DNA from: JBBDWK01 sp040902885
GTDB lineage: Bacteria; Acidobacteriota; Terriglobia; Bryobacterales; Bryobacteraceae
Length of the DNA: 32,231 nucleotides
Direction: 5' to 3'
Assembly (NCBI GenBank): GCA_040902885.1
Contig: JBBDWK010000044.1
Location: 1-32,231, forward strand
The position numbers were made by a program, and so were the translations under genes. The notes below the pieces were generated by a model, which was not told the origin of the DNA, ran no database searches, and was given only the letters and a program-made list of their open reading frames with translations. Below are positions 8,671-18,001 of this stretch, piece after piece. Each line of letters begins with the position of its first letter. The stretch's first letter is position 1.

Positions 8671-10071
8671 ATGGCTCTGCGCTTCTTTAACACGCTGTCT
8701 CTCCAGCCGGCCGAGTTCGCTCCCCTGCAGGATAATACGGTGCGCATGTACACCTGCGGACCCACCGTATACGACTACGCGCATATCGGAAATTTCCGGA
8801 CCTTCGTCTTTTACGACATCCTGCGCCGCTGGTTGCGCAGTCACGGGTATACGCTCGATCATGTCATGAACATCACCGACGTGGACGATAAGATTATCCG
8901 GAATTCGGCCGCGCACGGGAAGTCGCTCGAAGAGTACACGGAGATTTACGAGCAGGCCTTCCTCGCGGACTGCGGCCTGCTGCGCCTGGAGCGTCCGGAA
9001 CGCCTGGTGCGCGCGACGGAGCATATCACGGAGATGGTCGAGGCCATTCAGAATTTAAGCGCGAAGAGCTATACCTATCGCAGCGATGGCTCCGTTTACT
9101 TCCGCATCGCGAAGTTTCCGGAATACGGCAAGCTGTCGCATAACGATTTCAGCGGAATGCGCAGCGGAGCGCGCGTGGATGTGGACAGCTACGAGAAAAC
9201 GGATGCGCGCGATTTTGTTCTTTGGAAAGCGCCCAAGGACGGCGAGCGATTCTGGGACACTCCCCTGGGGCCGGGCAGACCGGGCTGGCATATCGAGTGC
9301 TCCGCGATGGCGGTGAAGTACCTGGGCGAGACCTTGGATATTCACGCGGGCGGAGTGGATCTGACGTTTCCGCATCACGAGAACGAAATCGCGCAGTCGG
9401 AAGCGCTGACGGGGAAACCTTTCGCGCGTTTTTGGCTGCACTCGGAGTTTCTCCTGGTGGAAGGGCAGAAGATGTCCAAGTCGCTCGGCAACTTTTATAC
9501 GTTGCGGGATGTGCTGGCGCAGGGTTATCCGCCGGAAGCGGTGCGGTACCTGCTGGCTTCGGTGCCTTACCGGAAGCAGTTGAACTTCACATTCGACGGT
9601 TTGAAGTCGGCGCAGACCGCGATCGAGCGCCTGCGCAATTACAAGCTCCGCCTGGAGACGGCGCGGTTCGAGGCGGGACTCAACGAAGCCCTCCAGCAGC
9701 GCACCGAAGCCGCCGTGCGGGAGTTCGCCGAGAGCCTGGACGACGATTTGAACGCGGCGCAAGCTCTTGCCGCCGTGTTCGAGTACGTCCGCGAGACCAA
9801 CACCGCGATGGACTCGGGCGAGTTCCGCTCGGCGAACGCGGCCGGCGCTCTGGATCTGCTGGCCCGCTTCGACGGCATGTTCGACGTTCTTACGCCGGCC
9901 GTTCAAGCGGGCGCGCTTACCGACGAAGAGGTGGAAGCCCGCATCGCGGAACGCGCGCAGGCGAAGAAGTCCCGCGATTTCGCCCGCGCGGATACGGTTC
10001 GCCAGGAGCTTCTGGATCGCGGCATCATACTCGAGGACACCAAGGACGGTGTCCGCTGGAAAAGGAAATAG
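8671..10071 (+). CDS. cysS: Cysteinyl-tRNA synthetase
   Basis: A 466-aa class I aminoacyl-tRNA synthetase that charges tRNA-Cys in the cytoplasm. The length is normal for the family. The HIGH-type motif is HIGN at residues 38-41 within CGPTVYDYAHIGN, and the KMSKS loop is at 267-271. Zinc-ligand candidates are C29, C210 (WHIECSAMA) and the HHENE segment at 235-239. The C-terminal helical anticodon region includes the DALIA-type helix and ends at VRWKRK. No ribosome-binding site precedes the ATG; an extended -10 lies at 8640-8648. The next gene starts 4 nt after the stop, so the two are probably cotranscribed and link cysteine charging with sulfur amino-acid metabolism. Confidence 0.98.
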   Translation: MALRFFNTLSLQPAEFAPLQDNTVRMYTCGPTVYDYAHIGNFRTFVFYDILRRWLRSHGYTLDHVMNITDVDDKIIRNSAAHGKSLEEYTEIYEQAFLADCGLLRLERPERLVRATEHITEMVEAIQNLSAKSYTYRSDGSVYFRIAKFPEYGKLSHNDFSGMRSGARVDVDSYEKTDARDFVLWKAPKDGERFWDTPLGPGRPGWHIECSAMAVKYLGETLDIHAGGVDLTFPHHENEIAQSEALTGKPFARFWLHSEFLLVEGQKMSKSLGNFYTLRDVLAQGYPPEAVRYLLASVPYRKQLNFTFDGLKSAQTAIERLRNYKLRLETARFEAGLNEALQQRTEAAVREFAESLDDDLNAAQALAAVFEYVRETNTAMDSGEFRSANAAGALDLLARFDGMFDVLTPAVQAGALTDEEVEARIAERAQAKKSRDFARADTVRQELLDRGIILEDTKDGVRWKRK

Positions 10072-10075
10072 AGCA

Positions 10076-11251
10076 GTGCGGATACAAACCAAGGCGGTCC
10101 ACGCAGGCGACCGGAAGAAGCCCGGCGAGCACGTGCCCACCGCCACCCCTATCTACGCCTCGTCGAGTTTCTTCTATGAGAAGATCGAGCAGCTCGACCG
10201 GGTTTTCGCTGGCGAGGAAGGCTACTGCTACTCGCGCTATGGAAATCCGTCCACCGCCGCATTGGAAGAGCTGGTGGCCGCGCTCGAGAGCGGGCCGGGC
10301 GCTGTGGCATGCAGCTCCGGGATGACCGCCCTGCACATGGCCCTGCTGGCCGCGCTGACCGACCGACGCAAGTCGATTGTCGCCGCCGATGCCGCTTTCG
10401 GCGCCACTATAAGCCTTCTCATGGATGTGCTCGCTCCCATGGGAGTGGAAGTGCGTTTCGCGGACTTCTGCGACCGGGCGGCGCTTGAACAGGCCATTGC
10501 CGCACAGAATCCGGGCTGCCTGCTGATGGAGTCGGTTTCGAATCCTCTCTTGCGCGTGCCGCCGATGGACGACGTTGCCGGACTGGCTCAGGCAGCGGGC
10601 GCGGCGCTGGTGGTGGACAACACTTTCGCCACCCCGCTGCTGGCGCGTCCGCTGGAACTGGGCGCGAACCTTGTGGTGCACAGTCTCACCAAGTTCCTTT
10701 CCGGGCACGGCGACGTGATGGGCGGTGTGGCCGTGTCCGACGCGCGGCATCTGGAGACGCTGCGGTCGCTTTCCCGTATCATCGGGCCGGCGCTGGGGCC
10801 GTTTGACAGCTTTCTCGCCATGCGCGGCATCAAGACCTTTCCGTTGCGCATGGAGCGGCAGTGCGCCAACGCGTGCCGCGTGGCGGCGTGGCTGGCCGAT
10901 CACCAGGCCGTGGAGCGCGTACACTTCACGGGCGACCCCAGGCATCCCGATGCCGCTGCCATCCGGCGCATCTTTCCGCAGAATCTCTATGGCGCCATGA
11001 TCGGCTTCGAGCTGAAAGACGCGGGACGCGACGAAGTTTTCGCGTTTCTAGACAGGCTCCGCATGATCGTGCGCGCCACATCGCTCGGCGATGTACACTC
11101 GATGATTCTCTATCCGGTGATGAGCACGCATCGCGAGATCTCGCCCAAGCAGCGCGAACGGATGGGAATTCGCGATAACCTGGTGCGCCTGTCGGTGGGC
11201 ATTGAGGCAACAGAAGACATTCTGGCGGATCTGGAACAGGCGCTCGCCTGA
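10076..11251 (+). CDS. Trans-sulfuration PLP-dependent enzyme (cystathionine gamma-synthase/lyase family)
   Basis: 391 aa from a GTG start. The GTG is chosen because AAGGA lies about 9 nt upstream, at the end of cysS, and because the family N-terminus (TKAVHAGDRKKPGEHVPTAT) begins right there. Fold-type I features are YSRYGNPSTAALE (about 52-64), the cofactor-loop segment SSGMTALHMALLA (80-92), D181 in VVDNTFATPLLARP for the pyridine nitrogen, and the Schiff-base lysine K206 in VHSLTKFLSGHGD. The C-terminal domain carries the usual LVRLSVGIEATEDILADL. The family includes cystathionine gamma-synthase, beta/gamma-lyases, methionine gamma-lyase and O-acetylhomoserine sulfhydrylase, and sequence inspection alone does not decide among them. 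Confidence 0.93.
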   Translation: MRIQTKAVHAGDRKKPGEHVPTATPIYASSSFFYEKIEQLDRVFAGEEGYCYSRYGNPSTAALEELVAALESGPGAVACSSGMTALHMALLAALTDRRKSIVAADAAFGATISLLMDVLAPMGVEVRFADFCDRAALEQAIAAQNPGCLLMESVSNPLLRVPPMDDVAGLAQAAGAALVVDNTFATPLLARPLELGANLVVHSLTKFLSGHGDVMGGVAVSDARHLETLRSLSRIIGPALGPFDSFLAMRGIKTFPLRMERQCANACRVAAWLADHQAVERVHFTGDPRHPDAAAIRRIFPQNLYGAMIGFELKDAGRDEVFAFLDRLRMIVRATSLGDVHSMILYPVMSTHREISPKQRERMGIRDNLVRLSVGIEATEDILADLEQALA

Positions 11252-11255
11252 TGCA

Positions 11256-13298
11256 ATGAAACCAAGAGCATGGCTCGGGCACGCCTCCTGGGCCGTGGCG
11301 CTGTTCCTGCTGAGCGCGGCTCTGAACAACCCGCTCTTCCTGCCCGGCGAGCTGCCCTACCGCGATTCCATCGAGGGCGGGTACGCCTCGATGGCCCGCT
11401 TCGTCGCCGCAAACCCGAACCCATGGGGCTGGAATCCCATGCAATATTGCGGGCTGCCGTCCCAGTTCACCTATCTGCCGCTGCTTCCGTACTCCACCGC
11501 GGCGCTGCTGTGGCTGTTTCCCGGATTGGATGCCCCTTACGCCTATCGGTTGCTGACCGTCGTTCTGGCGTGCCTCGGCCCGGTGACGCTCTACTTCTTC
11601 TGCCTGTATTTCACGCGGAGCCGGTTCTGGTCCGTGGCTGTCGCGGCGGCCTACATCTTCTTCTCGCCGACATACGGCTTCATCCTCCAGCAGAGTAACG
11701 ACCGGGGGGTAGCCTATCTGCCGTGGCGCATGCAGGTGCTCGTGAAGTATGGGGAGGGGCCGCACACGGTTGGCATGACCATCCTGCCGCTGAGTTTGAT
11801 CGCCTTGTGGGCGGCGTCGACGGGAAAGCGCTTCTGGCAGATGTTCCTGGCGGCCGGGTTGCTGGCGCTGGTCGCGCTAACAAACTGGGTTGCGTCGCTC
11901 GGGATGGCGCTGTGTTGTGTACTTCTGTTTGCGGCCGGCGCGGGAACCGGAAAAAAGACGAATTTTCAACCGCGCCGTTTTCTCGCCACGGCCGGTCTGG
12001 CCTACCTGCTGGCCTGTTTCTGGCTCACCCCGAGCTTCATTCGCGTAACCGCTTTCAACTGGCCCACGGACTCGTTCGGGTACCGAGCCGGCATGGATCA
12101 GTTTCTTCTGTTGGGCGGATTGCTGGGCGGCCTCGTCCTGATCCGGGTCCTGTTCTTGCGATTTCCGCGCGAGTCCTACCTGTGCTTCGTCTCGCTGGGC
12201 TGTTACGCCTTCGCGTGGATCGTGCTGGCGCACTACTGGTACGCCAAGGACACCATCCCCGAATCCCGCCGCTATTCGCTGGAGTTCATCTTCTTCCTCT
12301 TCGTCCTCTCGGCGGAAGGTTTCCGCCGGCTGCTGCGCCGGCCGGACTTCGCCTCGAAGATGTGCGGTCTGCTGATTGTCTTCCTGCTGCTGCGGGAGGG
12401 CTGGCGCCAGCCGTGGCTGTACGCGACGCAAAGCCCGCTGCACCTGGCCCCCGTGCGGAAGGAGCGCACCGTGGAATACCGGGTAGCGCAGTGGCTCGAC
12501 CGGCATCGGCCGTCGGGCCGCGTCTTCGCCTCGGGCGGATTGCGTTTCCGGATGAATGGATGGTTCGATCTGCCGCAGGTCGGCGGAACGTTCGAGTCCG
12601 GTCTCGCCAACCGCGCTCCTGTGCAGTTGGCGTACCAGATCCGCGCGGGGCGAGAGCACGAGCCGGGCCGCGAAGGGATTGACGCGGTGGCGCGGCTCAA
12701 AGCGCTCGGAGCCGAGTACGTGGTCGTGCACGGTCCGGACTCGAAGGAACACTACCGCGATTTTCGGAACTCGGGAAAGTTCGAGGGCCTCCTGGAGGCG
12801 GTCTATAGGGAAGAGAACGACTGGATCTATCGCGCGCCCTTCGCCTCATTCGCGCACCTCGTCCGGCCGTCCGAGTTGCCGCCGGAGCCACCGGTAGACG
12901 GAAGCATCCGGTCCCTTCTGAAGTATGCCGCGGCGCTGGACGACGCGTCGCGACCCAGGCTCCGGGCAAAATGGCAAGGTCCGAACCGAATCGAGATCGA
13001 GGGACCGCTGCCTCCGGAGATGCTCGTCTCCCTGCAGGTGAGCCACGATTCCGGCTGGCAGGCGACGCAGGACGGCCGCGAGCTGCCGGTGGAGAAAGAC
13101 AGCCTCGGCTATCTTCTGCTCCGACCGCGGGCAGCGGATCGCTCCCGCATCGAACTCGAATACCGGGGAAGCATGGAGCAGCGGGTGATGGCCGGCATCA
13201 GTCTGGCGGCGTGGGGAGCGGCGGCAATGCTGGCGCGACGCAGACGCAAAGGCGGGATAATACGAGCTTGGGAGACGCTAACGGCTTGCAAAGTATGA
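11256..13298 (+). CDS. Polytopic membrane protein, GT-C/YfhO-like
   Basis: 680 aa. The ATG at 11256 lies 4 nt after the PLP-enzyme stop. The N-terminal two-thirds holds roughly ten hydrophobic helices. The first is followed by an extracytoplasmic loop (PYRDSIEGGYASMARFVA) with an acidic residue, as in GT-C glycosyltransferases, and then by a WNPMQYCGLPSQFTYLPLLP segment. The last third is soluble and ends in a beta-sandwich-like stretch (SHDSGWQATQDGRELPV), a final helix and an Arg-rich tail, as in YfhO-type proteins and in the '6-pyruvoyl-tetrahydropterin synthase-related' membrane family. A role in lipid-linked sugar transfer to envelope polymers is plausible but not shown. Its last codons overlap the next gene in ATGA. 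Confidence 0.8.
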   Translation: MKPRAWLGHASWAVALFLLSAALNNPLFLPGELPYRDSIEGGYASMARFVAANPNPWGWNPMQYCGLPSQFTYLPLLPYSTAALLWLFPGLDAPYAYRLLTVVLACLGPVTLYFFCLYFTRSRFWSVAVAAAYIFFSPTYGFILQQSNDRGVAYLPWRMQVLVKYGEGPHTVGMTILPLSLIALWAASTGKRFWQMFLAAGLLALVALTNWVASLGMALCCVLLFAAGAGTGKKTNFQPRRFLATAGLAYLLACFWLTPSFIRVTAFNWPTDSFGYRAGMDQFLLLGGLLGGLVLIRVLFLRFPRESYLCFVSLGCYAFAWIVLAHYWYAKDTIPESRRYSLEFIFFLFVLSAEGFRRLLRRPDFASKMCGLLIVFLLLREGWRQPWLYATQSPLHLAPVRKERTVEYRVAQWLDRHRPSGRVFASGGLRFRMNGWFDLPQVGGTFESGLANRAPVQLAYQIRAGREHEPGREGIDAVARLKALGAEYVVVHGPDSKEHYRDFRNSGKFEGLLEAVYREENDWIYRAPFASFAHLVRPSELPPEPPVDGSIRSLLKYAAALDDASRPRLRAKWQGPNRIEIEGPLPPEMLVSLQVSHDSGWQATQDGRELPVEKDSLGYLLLRPRAADRSRIELEYRGSMEQRVMAGISLAAWGAAAMLARRRRKGGIIRAWETLTACKV

Positions 13299-14107
13299 AG
13301 GATAAGGGCGTTCTGATTACGGGCGCGGGGCGGGGGATCGGCAAGCGGCTGGCGCTGGGGTTTGCCCGCGCCGGCGCCCGTGTTGGGTTGCTGGCCAGAA
13401 GCCAGGCCGAACTGGATCTGGCGAAACTGGAGATCGAGCATGCCGGCGGGATCTCCTTGCGCATCCGCGCCGACGTGCGGGATACGGAGCAGATGGCGGC
13501 CGCGGTGGACCGGATGCATCTGCACTTCGGCGGGGTATACGTGTTGATCGCGGCGGCGGGCGTGCAGGGACCCATCGGGCCGCTGCTCGAATGCAAGCCC
13601 AAGCAGTGGGCCGAAACCATCGAGATCAATCTTCTCGGCGTCGTGAACTCCTGCCGCGCGGCGCTGCCGCAAATGGTGGAGCGCCGCGAAGGCAAGATCA
13701 TCGTCCTTTCCGGAGGCGGCGCCGCTTACGCAAGGCCGAATTTCAGCGCTTATGCGGCGTCCAAGGCCGCCGTGGCGCGCTTCGTCGAAACCGTGGCCGA
13801 GGAGGTTCGCGACTGCAACGTGCAGATGAACTGTCTCTCGCCGGGCGGCACCTACACGCACATGACCGACGAGATCATCCATGCCGGCGTCAAGGCCGGA
13901 GAGAAGGACCGTGACGACGCCGAGCGGATCCGGGTCACCGGCGGAGCGCCGCCAGAAAAACAAATTCAGCTCGCCCTGTTTTTGGCTTCCGAACGCTCCA
14001 ATCACATCAGCGGAAAGATGATCCACGTCAACGACGATTGGAAGCGGCTGGAGCACGCCAACATGAACCCGGAGGCCTTCACCCTCCGCCGCGTTTCCAA
14101 GGTCTGA
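13295..14107 (+). CDS. Short-chain dehydrogenase/reductase
   Basis: A 270-aa classical SDR. The cofactor motif TGAGRGIG is at residues 9-16. The NNAG-like motif is varied to AAAG (86-89). The catalytic serine is in LSGGG (S139), and Y153 and K157 form the YxxxK pair in SAYAASKAA. It should be a cytosolic NAD(P)-dependent oxidoreductase; the substrate is unknown. The start overlaps the preceding stop in ATGA, so translation is probably coupled. Sequence after about residue 190 (THMTDEIIHAGVKAGEKDRD) forms the substrate lid. A GC hairpin follows the stop at 14115-14130 without a T-run. Confidence 0.92.
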   Translation: MKDKGVLITGAGRGIGKRLALGFARAGARVGLLARSQAELDLAKLEIEHAGGISLRIRADVRDTEQMAAAVDRMHLHFGGVYVLIAAAGVQGPIGPLLECKPKQWAETIEINLLGVVNSCRAALPQMVERREGKIIVLSGGGAAYARPNFSAYAASKAAVARFVETVAEEVRDCNVQMNCLSPGGTYTHMTDEIIHAGVKAGEKDRDDAERIRVTGGAPPEKQIQLALFLASERSNHISGKMIHVNDDWKRLEHANMNPEAFTLRRVSKV

Positions 14108-14155
14108 CCTGTTGCCCGCGGTTTCGCGGGGTGAGATGATCTTTGCGAGGCCCCT

Positions 14156-14974
14156 ATGACGAAGCGGTTTTTTTTACTTTCGGCAGCTCTCTTCCTGAGT
14201 GTCTTTGCGTTACAGGCCCAGCAGGCTCAGCCCGGCGGCAAGAAGAAGATCCTGGTGATCGGGGCGACGGCGGGCCACCAGCACGACTCGGTCTCCCACG
14301 CCATGGCCACCATCTGGAAGATCGGGCGGGAATCCGGCCTCTGGGACACCTACATCAAAACGGACACCCAACTCCTGACCAAGAAGAAGCTCACCGGGAA
14401 CGCCAAGAACCTCGACTTCTTCGACGCCGTTTTCTTCTACACCACGGGCGAGCTGAACATGGACGACGAGCAGAAAGCGGCGCTGTTATCCTTCGTCCGG
14501 GACGATGGCAAAGGATTTATCGGGACTCACAGCGCCACCGACACCTTTTATAAATGGCCGGAATACGGGGAGCTGATCGGCGGCTACTTCGATCATCATC
14601 CATGGCATCAACTGGTGCGCGTTCGAGTGGAAGACCGCGACTTTCCGGCGACCAAACACTATCCGGAGACCATGGAGGTCACCGACGAGATCTACCAGTT
14701 CAAGAACTACTCGCGCGACCGCGTGCGCGTCCTGATGAGCCTGGATACGAGCTCCGTCGATTTGAAACACGAGAGGGTGCGCCGCACCGACGGCGATTTC
14801 GCGGTTACGTGGGTTCGCGACTACGGCAAGGGGCGCGTTTTTTACTCCTCCCTTGGGCATCGCGAAACAGTTTGGGACCGGTCCGACATTCAGAAGATGT
14901 GGCTGGAGGGCATTAAATGGGCGCTCAAGTTGACGGACGGCAGCGCCGCGCCCCGGCCCAAGCCGGGCGGTTAA
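14156..14974 (+). CDS. ThuA-domain protein, secreted
   Basis: 272 aa with a signal peptide (KRFFLLSAALFLSVFALQAQ). The ThuA domain is a class I glutamine-amidotransferase-like fold linked to trehalose and other sugar utilisation. Visible marks are GATAGHQHDSVSHAM near the N-terminus, FIGTHSATDTFYKWPEYGEL, GGYFDHHPWHQ and YSSLGHRETVWDR. A GAGG five nt before the ATG supports this start. Members in Acidobacteriota and Planctomycetes often occur next to the PVC-type heme dehydrogenase, as here on the opposite strand. The two stop codons overlap inside TTAA at 14971-14974. The enzymatic role is uncertain. Confidence 0.93.
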   Translation: MTKRFFLLSAALFLSVFALQAQQAQPGGKKKILVIGATAGHQHDSVSHAMATIWKIGRESGLWDTYIKTDTQLLTKKKLTGNAKNLDFFDAVFFYTTGELNMDDEQKAALLSFVRDDGKGFIGTHSATDTFYKWPEYGELIGGYFDHHPWHQLVRVRVEDRDFPATKHYPETMEVTDEIYQFKNYSRDRVRVLMSLDTSSVDLKHERVRRTDGDFAVTWVRDYGKGRVFYSSLGHRETVWDRSDIQKMWLEGIKWALKLTDGSAAPRPKPGG

Positions 14975-17967
14975 CGCGTTTTCTGCGCCTGCAAGAACGC
15001 CATCAGATCCGTCATCTCGGCCATACTGAGGCTTTCGTCCAGACCGTCGGGCATCAGCGACACCGTGGACGGTCTCATGGAGCGGATCCGGTCGCGAGGG
15101 ATGCGCACCACATCCTGAGGCCCCGCCACGAGCACGACTACCTCCGCATTCCGCTCCTGAATGACGCCCGAATAAATCTCGCTCGCCGTCTCGACTACGT
15201 ACACTTCATGGCCGGGGACGAAACTGACGCTCGGGAAGACGATCGCTTCGAGCAGGTCGTGGCCCGAGCGGATGGCGCCGATGGCCGTCAGATCGGGTCC
15301 AACATGTCCGCCTTCGACGCCAATCGTGTGGCAGCTTCCGCAGGCCACCTTCTCGCCAAAGAAGAGATTGCGGCCGCGTGCTACGTCGCCGCCCGCGTTC
15401 AAGAGAACTTCCAGTTTTCGCAGCCGCGCCGCGCGCGACCTCTGCCCCGCTTCCACCTGCTCCAGGAGCGGCCCCAGTTCCCGGCGCACCGCCTCGTCGT
15501 CCGGCGTGCGCAGTTTCTCGAGCAGCGCGGGCGTGATCAGCGCGTCCTGCTGGGATACCAAACGGCGCGCCAGCTCCAGCCGCTGCGAGCGGTCCAACTC
15601 CGCGCGCACGAAGACCTGAGCCGCGGAGAGCCGCACCGCGGCGTCGCGTTGCGCGTCGAGAGAGCCCAACAGAAACCCGAACATATGTGCGTCGAGTTGC
15701 GGCCGCCTCGACAAGACAACGGCCTGGGCCGCAATCCTGATTTCGTCCGGTACGGACGAGTTGCCGGCCAATCCGGAGAGACGTTCGTCGAAGTCCGCAA
15801 TTCCCCGCGCGCGGATCAGGGCCACGGCACGCGACGCCAGGCGCCCATCGGGGTTGGAAACAAGCTTGCCTATCCGTGCCACCCACGCTTTGGGGAGCGC
15901 TTTCAGCGGAGAGCGGTCCATGGTCTCCAGAATCAGAAGGCGGCGGTCGGCATCGAGCGCGGGGTTGTCCAGCAACTCCGCCATCAGAGCCTGAATTTCG
16001 GATGTCCCCGAGAAGGCGAGCAAGGCCTCGCGGAGAGCTTCGGTTTCGCGTCCGCCGGAGGCTTCGAGGCGGGAGCGCAAAAACTGGACTACTTCGCCGG
16101 ACCAGTCCGGATGGTGCGAGAACACCCAGAGGGCCGTGCGCCGCAACTCCGCATCCGCATCGCGCAGCAGGGGAGCAACCTGGGTTTTGTCCAGCGGTGT
16201 TCCATCCATCTGGTCGAGCACGATGAGCGCCGCTTTGCGAATGCTCGCGCTGGGATGGCGTAAAGCCGCCGTGGCAGGGCCCGGCGTGCGCAGGCGGATC
16301 AGCGCATCGATGATGGCATGCTCCACGAAGCGGTCCTCGGGGTCGCCGGAAGCGGCAATGAGCGCCGCCGCGGCCCGCGCGTCTCCAATCTGCCCGAGGG
16401 CCGTTGCGGCCTGACGCCGTGCGGCGGGATGAGCGCGCCGCGCGAGTTCCATCAGCCGTCCGGTTGCGGCGCCATCCCGCGCGAGTCCAATCATACGGGC
16501 CGCAGCCACCTGCACGACAAAATCGGGATCGTTCAGCGCCTCGCGCACCGCACCGCGGGCGCCGATGCGGCCCAGCGCGAAGACCGCCGCGGCGCGAACT
16601 TCGGCGGATTTAGAAGAGGCAAGCAGGTCTCGCAACGCAGGAACGGCAGCGTCGCCCGCGTTGATCAACACATTCCCCGCGCGGTCTCGGACCGCGGGCC
16701 GGGAATCCTCCATATAACGAGCAACCTCGGCGGGCGCGAGCTTTTCCAGATTCAGCGCGAGGCCGAAGGGATCGGCAGTGCGGGGTGCTCCGGTGCGCCG
16801 CACGCGGTACACGCCGCCGCGCACTTCGGGCTTGGAGATTCGGGAGACGGGGCAGCCGTGCAGGAACCAGCCGCCGGTGTCCACCACGAGCAGGCTGCCG
16901 TCCGCGTCTTCCATCACGTCGGTGGGATGAAAGTCGGGGTCGGTCGAGGTTAGGAAATCTTCGTCCTGAGTTTGGAAGGTGGCGTCAACGCGCGATAAGA
17001 CGTGCCGCTGCACGCGGTGGGGATTGAACTGCGCGCTGAAGAGATTGCCCTGAAACGCCGGGCCGAAAGCGCCGCCGCGATAGAGCAGCAGACCGGCAGG
17101 AGCGATGCGCGCGAACTTCGTCATCACCGGCATGAAGCCGCCCGTGCGCTTGAACTCGGAGACGGTGGGGTGCCATTTCGAATACACGCCGCCCTCGACG
17201 AAGTGCAGCAGGGCGTCACGTTCGCCGTTCTTGGGATCGGTGAAATACGTCATCGTCCCGATAGTCTCGCCGGCGGGCGTGAAGACCAGCTCGACGGGAT
17301 TGTCGAAGCCGCCTCCGCTCACCCACTCGAGTCCCGTGCCGTCCATGCGGGTGCGCCAGATGCGGGAGGCGCGTCCCTCGAGCACCGGCCCTTCCTTGGT
17401 TTTGATCTTATAGCCGTGTCTGCCATCCGTCAGGTAAAGCCATCCGTCGGGCCCCAGAAAAGGGCCGTGCAGGCTGGCGGCATTGGAGGAGAGGTTCCAG
17501 CCCGTGACAATCACCTCGCGCCGGTCGGACACGCCGTCGCCGTCGGTATCGTCGAAGCGCAGCAGGTCGGGAGGGGCCGCGACGTAGAGGCTGCCGTTAT
17601 GCCATACGGCTCCCGCGGGCAAGGTGAGACGGTCGGCGAATACCGTGCTGCGGTCGAATCTGCCGTCGCCGTTCAGGTCTTCAAGGAGCCGGACGCGGAA
17701 CTCCGGATCGCCGCTCATCTCCTTGTTGGTCAGATTTCTGCCCGAGGATTCGCACAGGAACAAGCGGCCGCGATCATCCAGCGTGCCGAGCATGGGATAT
17801 GCGACGAGATCCGCTCCGGCAACCTTTTCGACGCTGAAGCCCTCGGGCACGCGAACCGCCCCGAAGGCCGGCGGTTGCGCGGATGGAGCGCGATAGAGGA
17901 GGACTCCGGCGAGCGCCGCGAGGGAGAGCGCGCCGGCTGCTATGGGAACCAGTTTGGGAAGGGCCAC
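14971..17967 (-). CDS. PVC-type membrane-anchored heme-binding dehydrogenase with HEAT repeats
   Basis: 998 aa from a GTG start. A single N-terminal hydrophobic anchor (about 7-25) is followed by a beta-propeller sugar-dehydrogenase-like domain (about 30-390, with LCESSGRN, DLNGDGRFD, FDDTDGDGVSD, DGRHGYKIK). A long alpha-helical region with HEAT-type repeats follows (about 430-840, for example VRAAAVFALGRIGARGAV). The C-terminal heme domain carries CGSCH at 876-880 and ends in MTDLMAFLQAQKTR. DxDGDG segments look like calcium sites. Domain order and length match the 'putative membrane-bound dehydrogenase' plus 'heme-binding domain' architecture of Planctomycetes and Acidobacteriota. The likely role is periplasmic oxidation of a sugar or alcohol with electrons passing to heme. 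A TATCAT -10 box sits 6 nt before the GTG and no Shine-Dalgarno is seen. Confidence 0.93.
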   Translation of the reverse strand: MALPKLVPIAAGALSLAALAGVLLYRAPSAQPPAFGAVRVPEGFSVEKVAGADLVAYPMLGTLDDRGRLFLCESSGRNLTNKEMSGDPEFRVRLLEDLNGDGRFDRSTVFADRLTLPAGAVWHNGSLYVAAPPDLLRFDDTDGDGVSDRREVIVTGWNLSSNAASLHGPFLGPDGWLYLTDGRHGYKIKTKEGPVLEGRASRIWRTRMDGTGLEWVSGGGFDNPVELVFTPAGETIGTMTYFTDPKNGERDALLHFVEGGVYSKWHPTVSEFKRTGGFMPVMTKFARIAPAGLLLYRGGAFGPAFQGNLFSAQFNPHRVQRHVLSRVDATFQTQDEDFLTSTDPDFHPTDVMEDADGSLLVVDTGGWFLHGCPVSRISKPEVRGGVYRVRRTGAPRTADPFGLALNLEKLAPAEVARYMEDSRPAVRDRAGNVLINAGDAAVPALRDLLASSKSAEVRAAAVFALGRIGARGAVREALNDPDFVVQVAAARMIGLARDGAATGRLMELARRAHPAARRQAATALGQIGDARAAAALIAASGDPEDRFVEHAIIDALIRLRTPGPATAALRHPSASIRKAALIVLDQMDGTPLDKTQVAPLLRDADAELRRTALWVFSHHPDWSGEVVQFLRSRLEASGGRETEALREALLAFSGTSEIQALMAELLDNPALDADRRLLILETMDRSPLKALPKAWVARIGKLVSNPDGRLASRAVALIRARGIADFDERLSGLAGNSSVPDEIRIAAQAVVLSRRPQLDAHMFGFLLGSLDAQRDAAVRLSAAQVFVRAELDRSQRLELARRLVSQQDALITPALLEKLRTPDDEAVRRELGPLLEQVEAGQRSRAARLRKLEVLLNAGGDVARGRNLFFGEKVACGSCHTIGVEGGHVGPDLTAIGAIRSGHDLLEAIVFPSVSFVPGHEVYVVETASEIYSGVIQERNAEVVVLVAGPQDVVRIPRDRIRSMRPSTVSLMPDGLDESLSMAEMTDLMAFLQAQKTR

Positions 17968-17973
17968 TAAAAG

Positions 17974-17979
17974 ATGATA
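17974..17979 (-). promoter_or_regulatory. -10 box candidate 6 nt before the GTG of the heme dehydrogenase
   Basis: On the minus strand TATCAT (five of six consensus bases) ends 6 nt before the GTG at 17967. Transcription would begin at or next to the start codon, giving a leaderless mRNA. No clear -35 was found. Confidence 0.35.
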
Positions 17980-18001
17980 TGCCGTCCGGACAGGCTGCGG
18001 C

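Noticed and set aside
14115..14130. CCCGCG/CGCGGG hairpin after the SDR gene as a terminator.
   Set aside because: The stem is only 6 bp and no T-run follows, so it cannot be called an intrinsic terminator.
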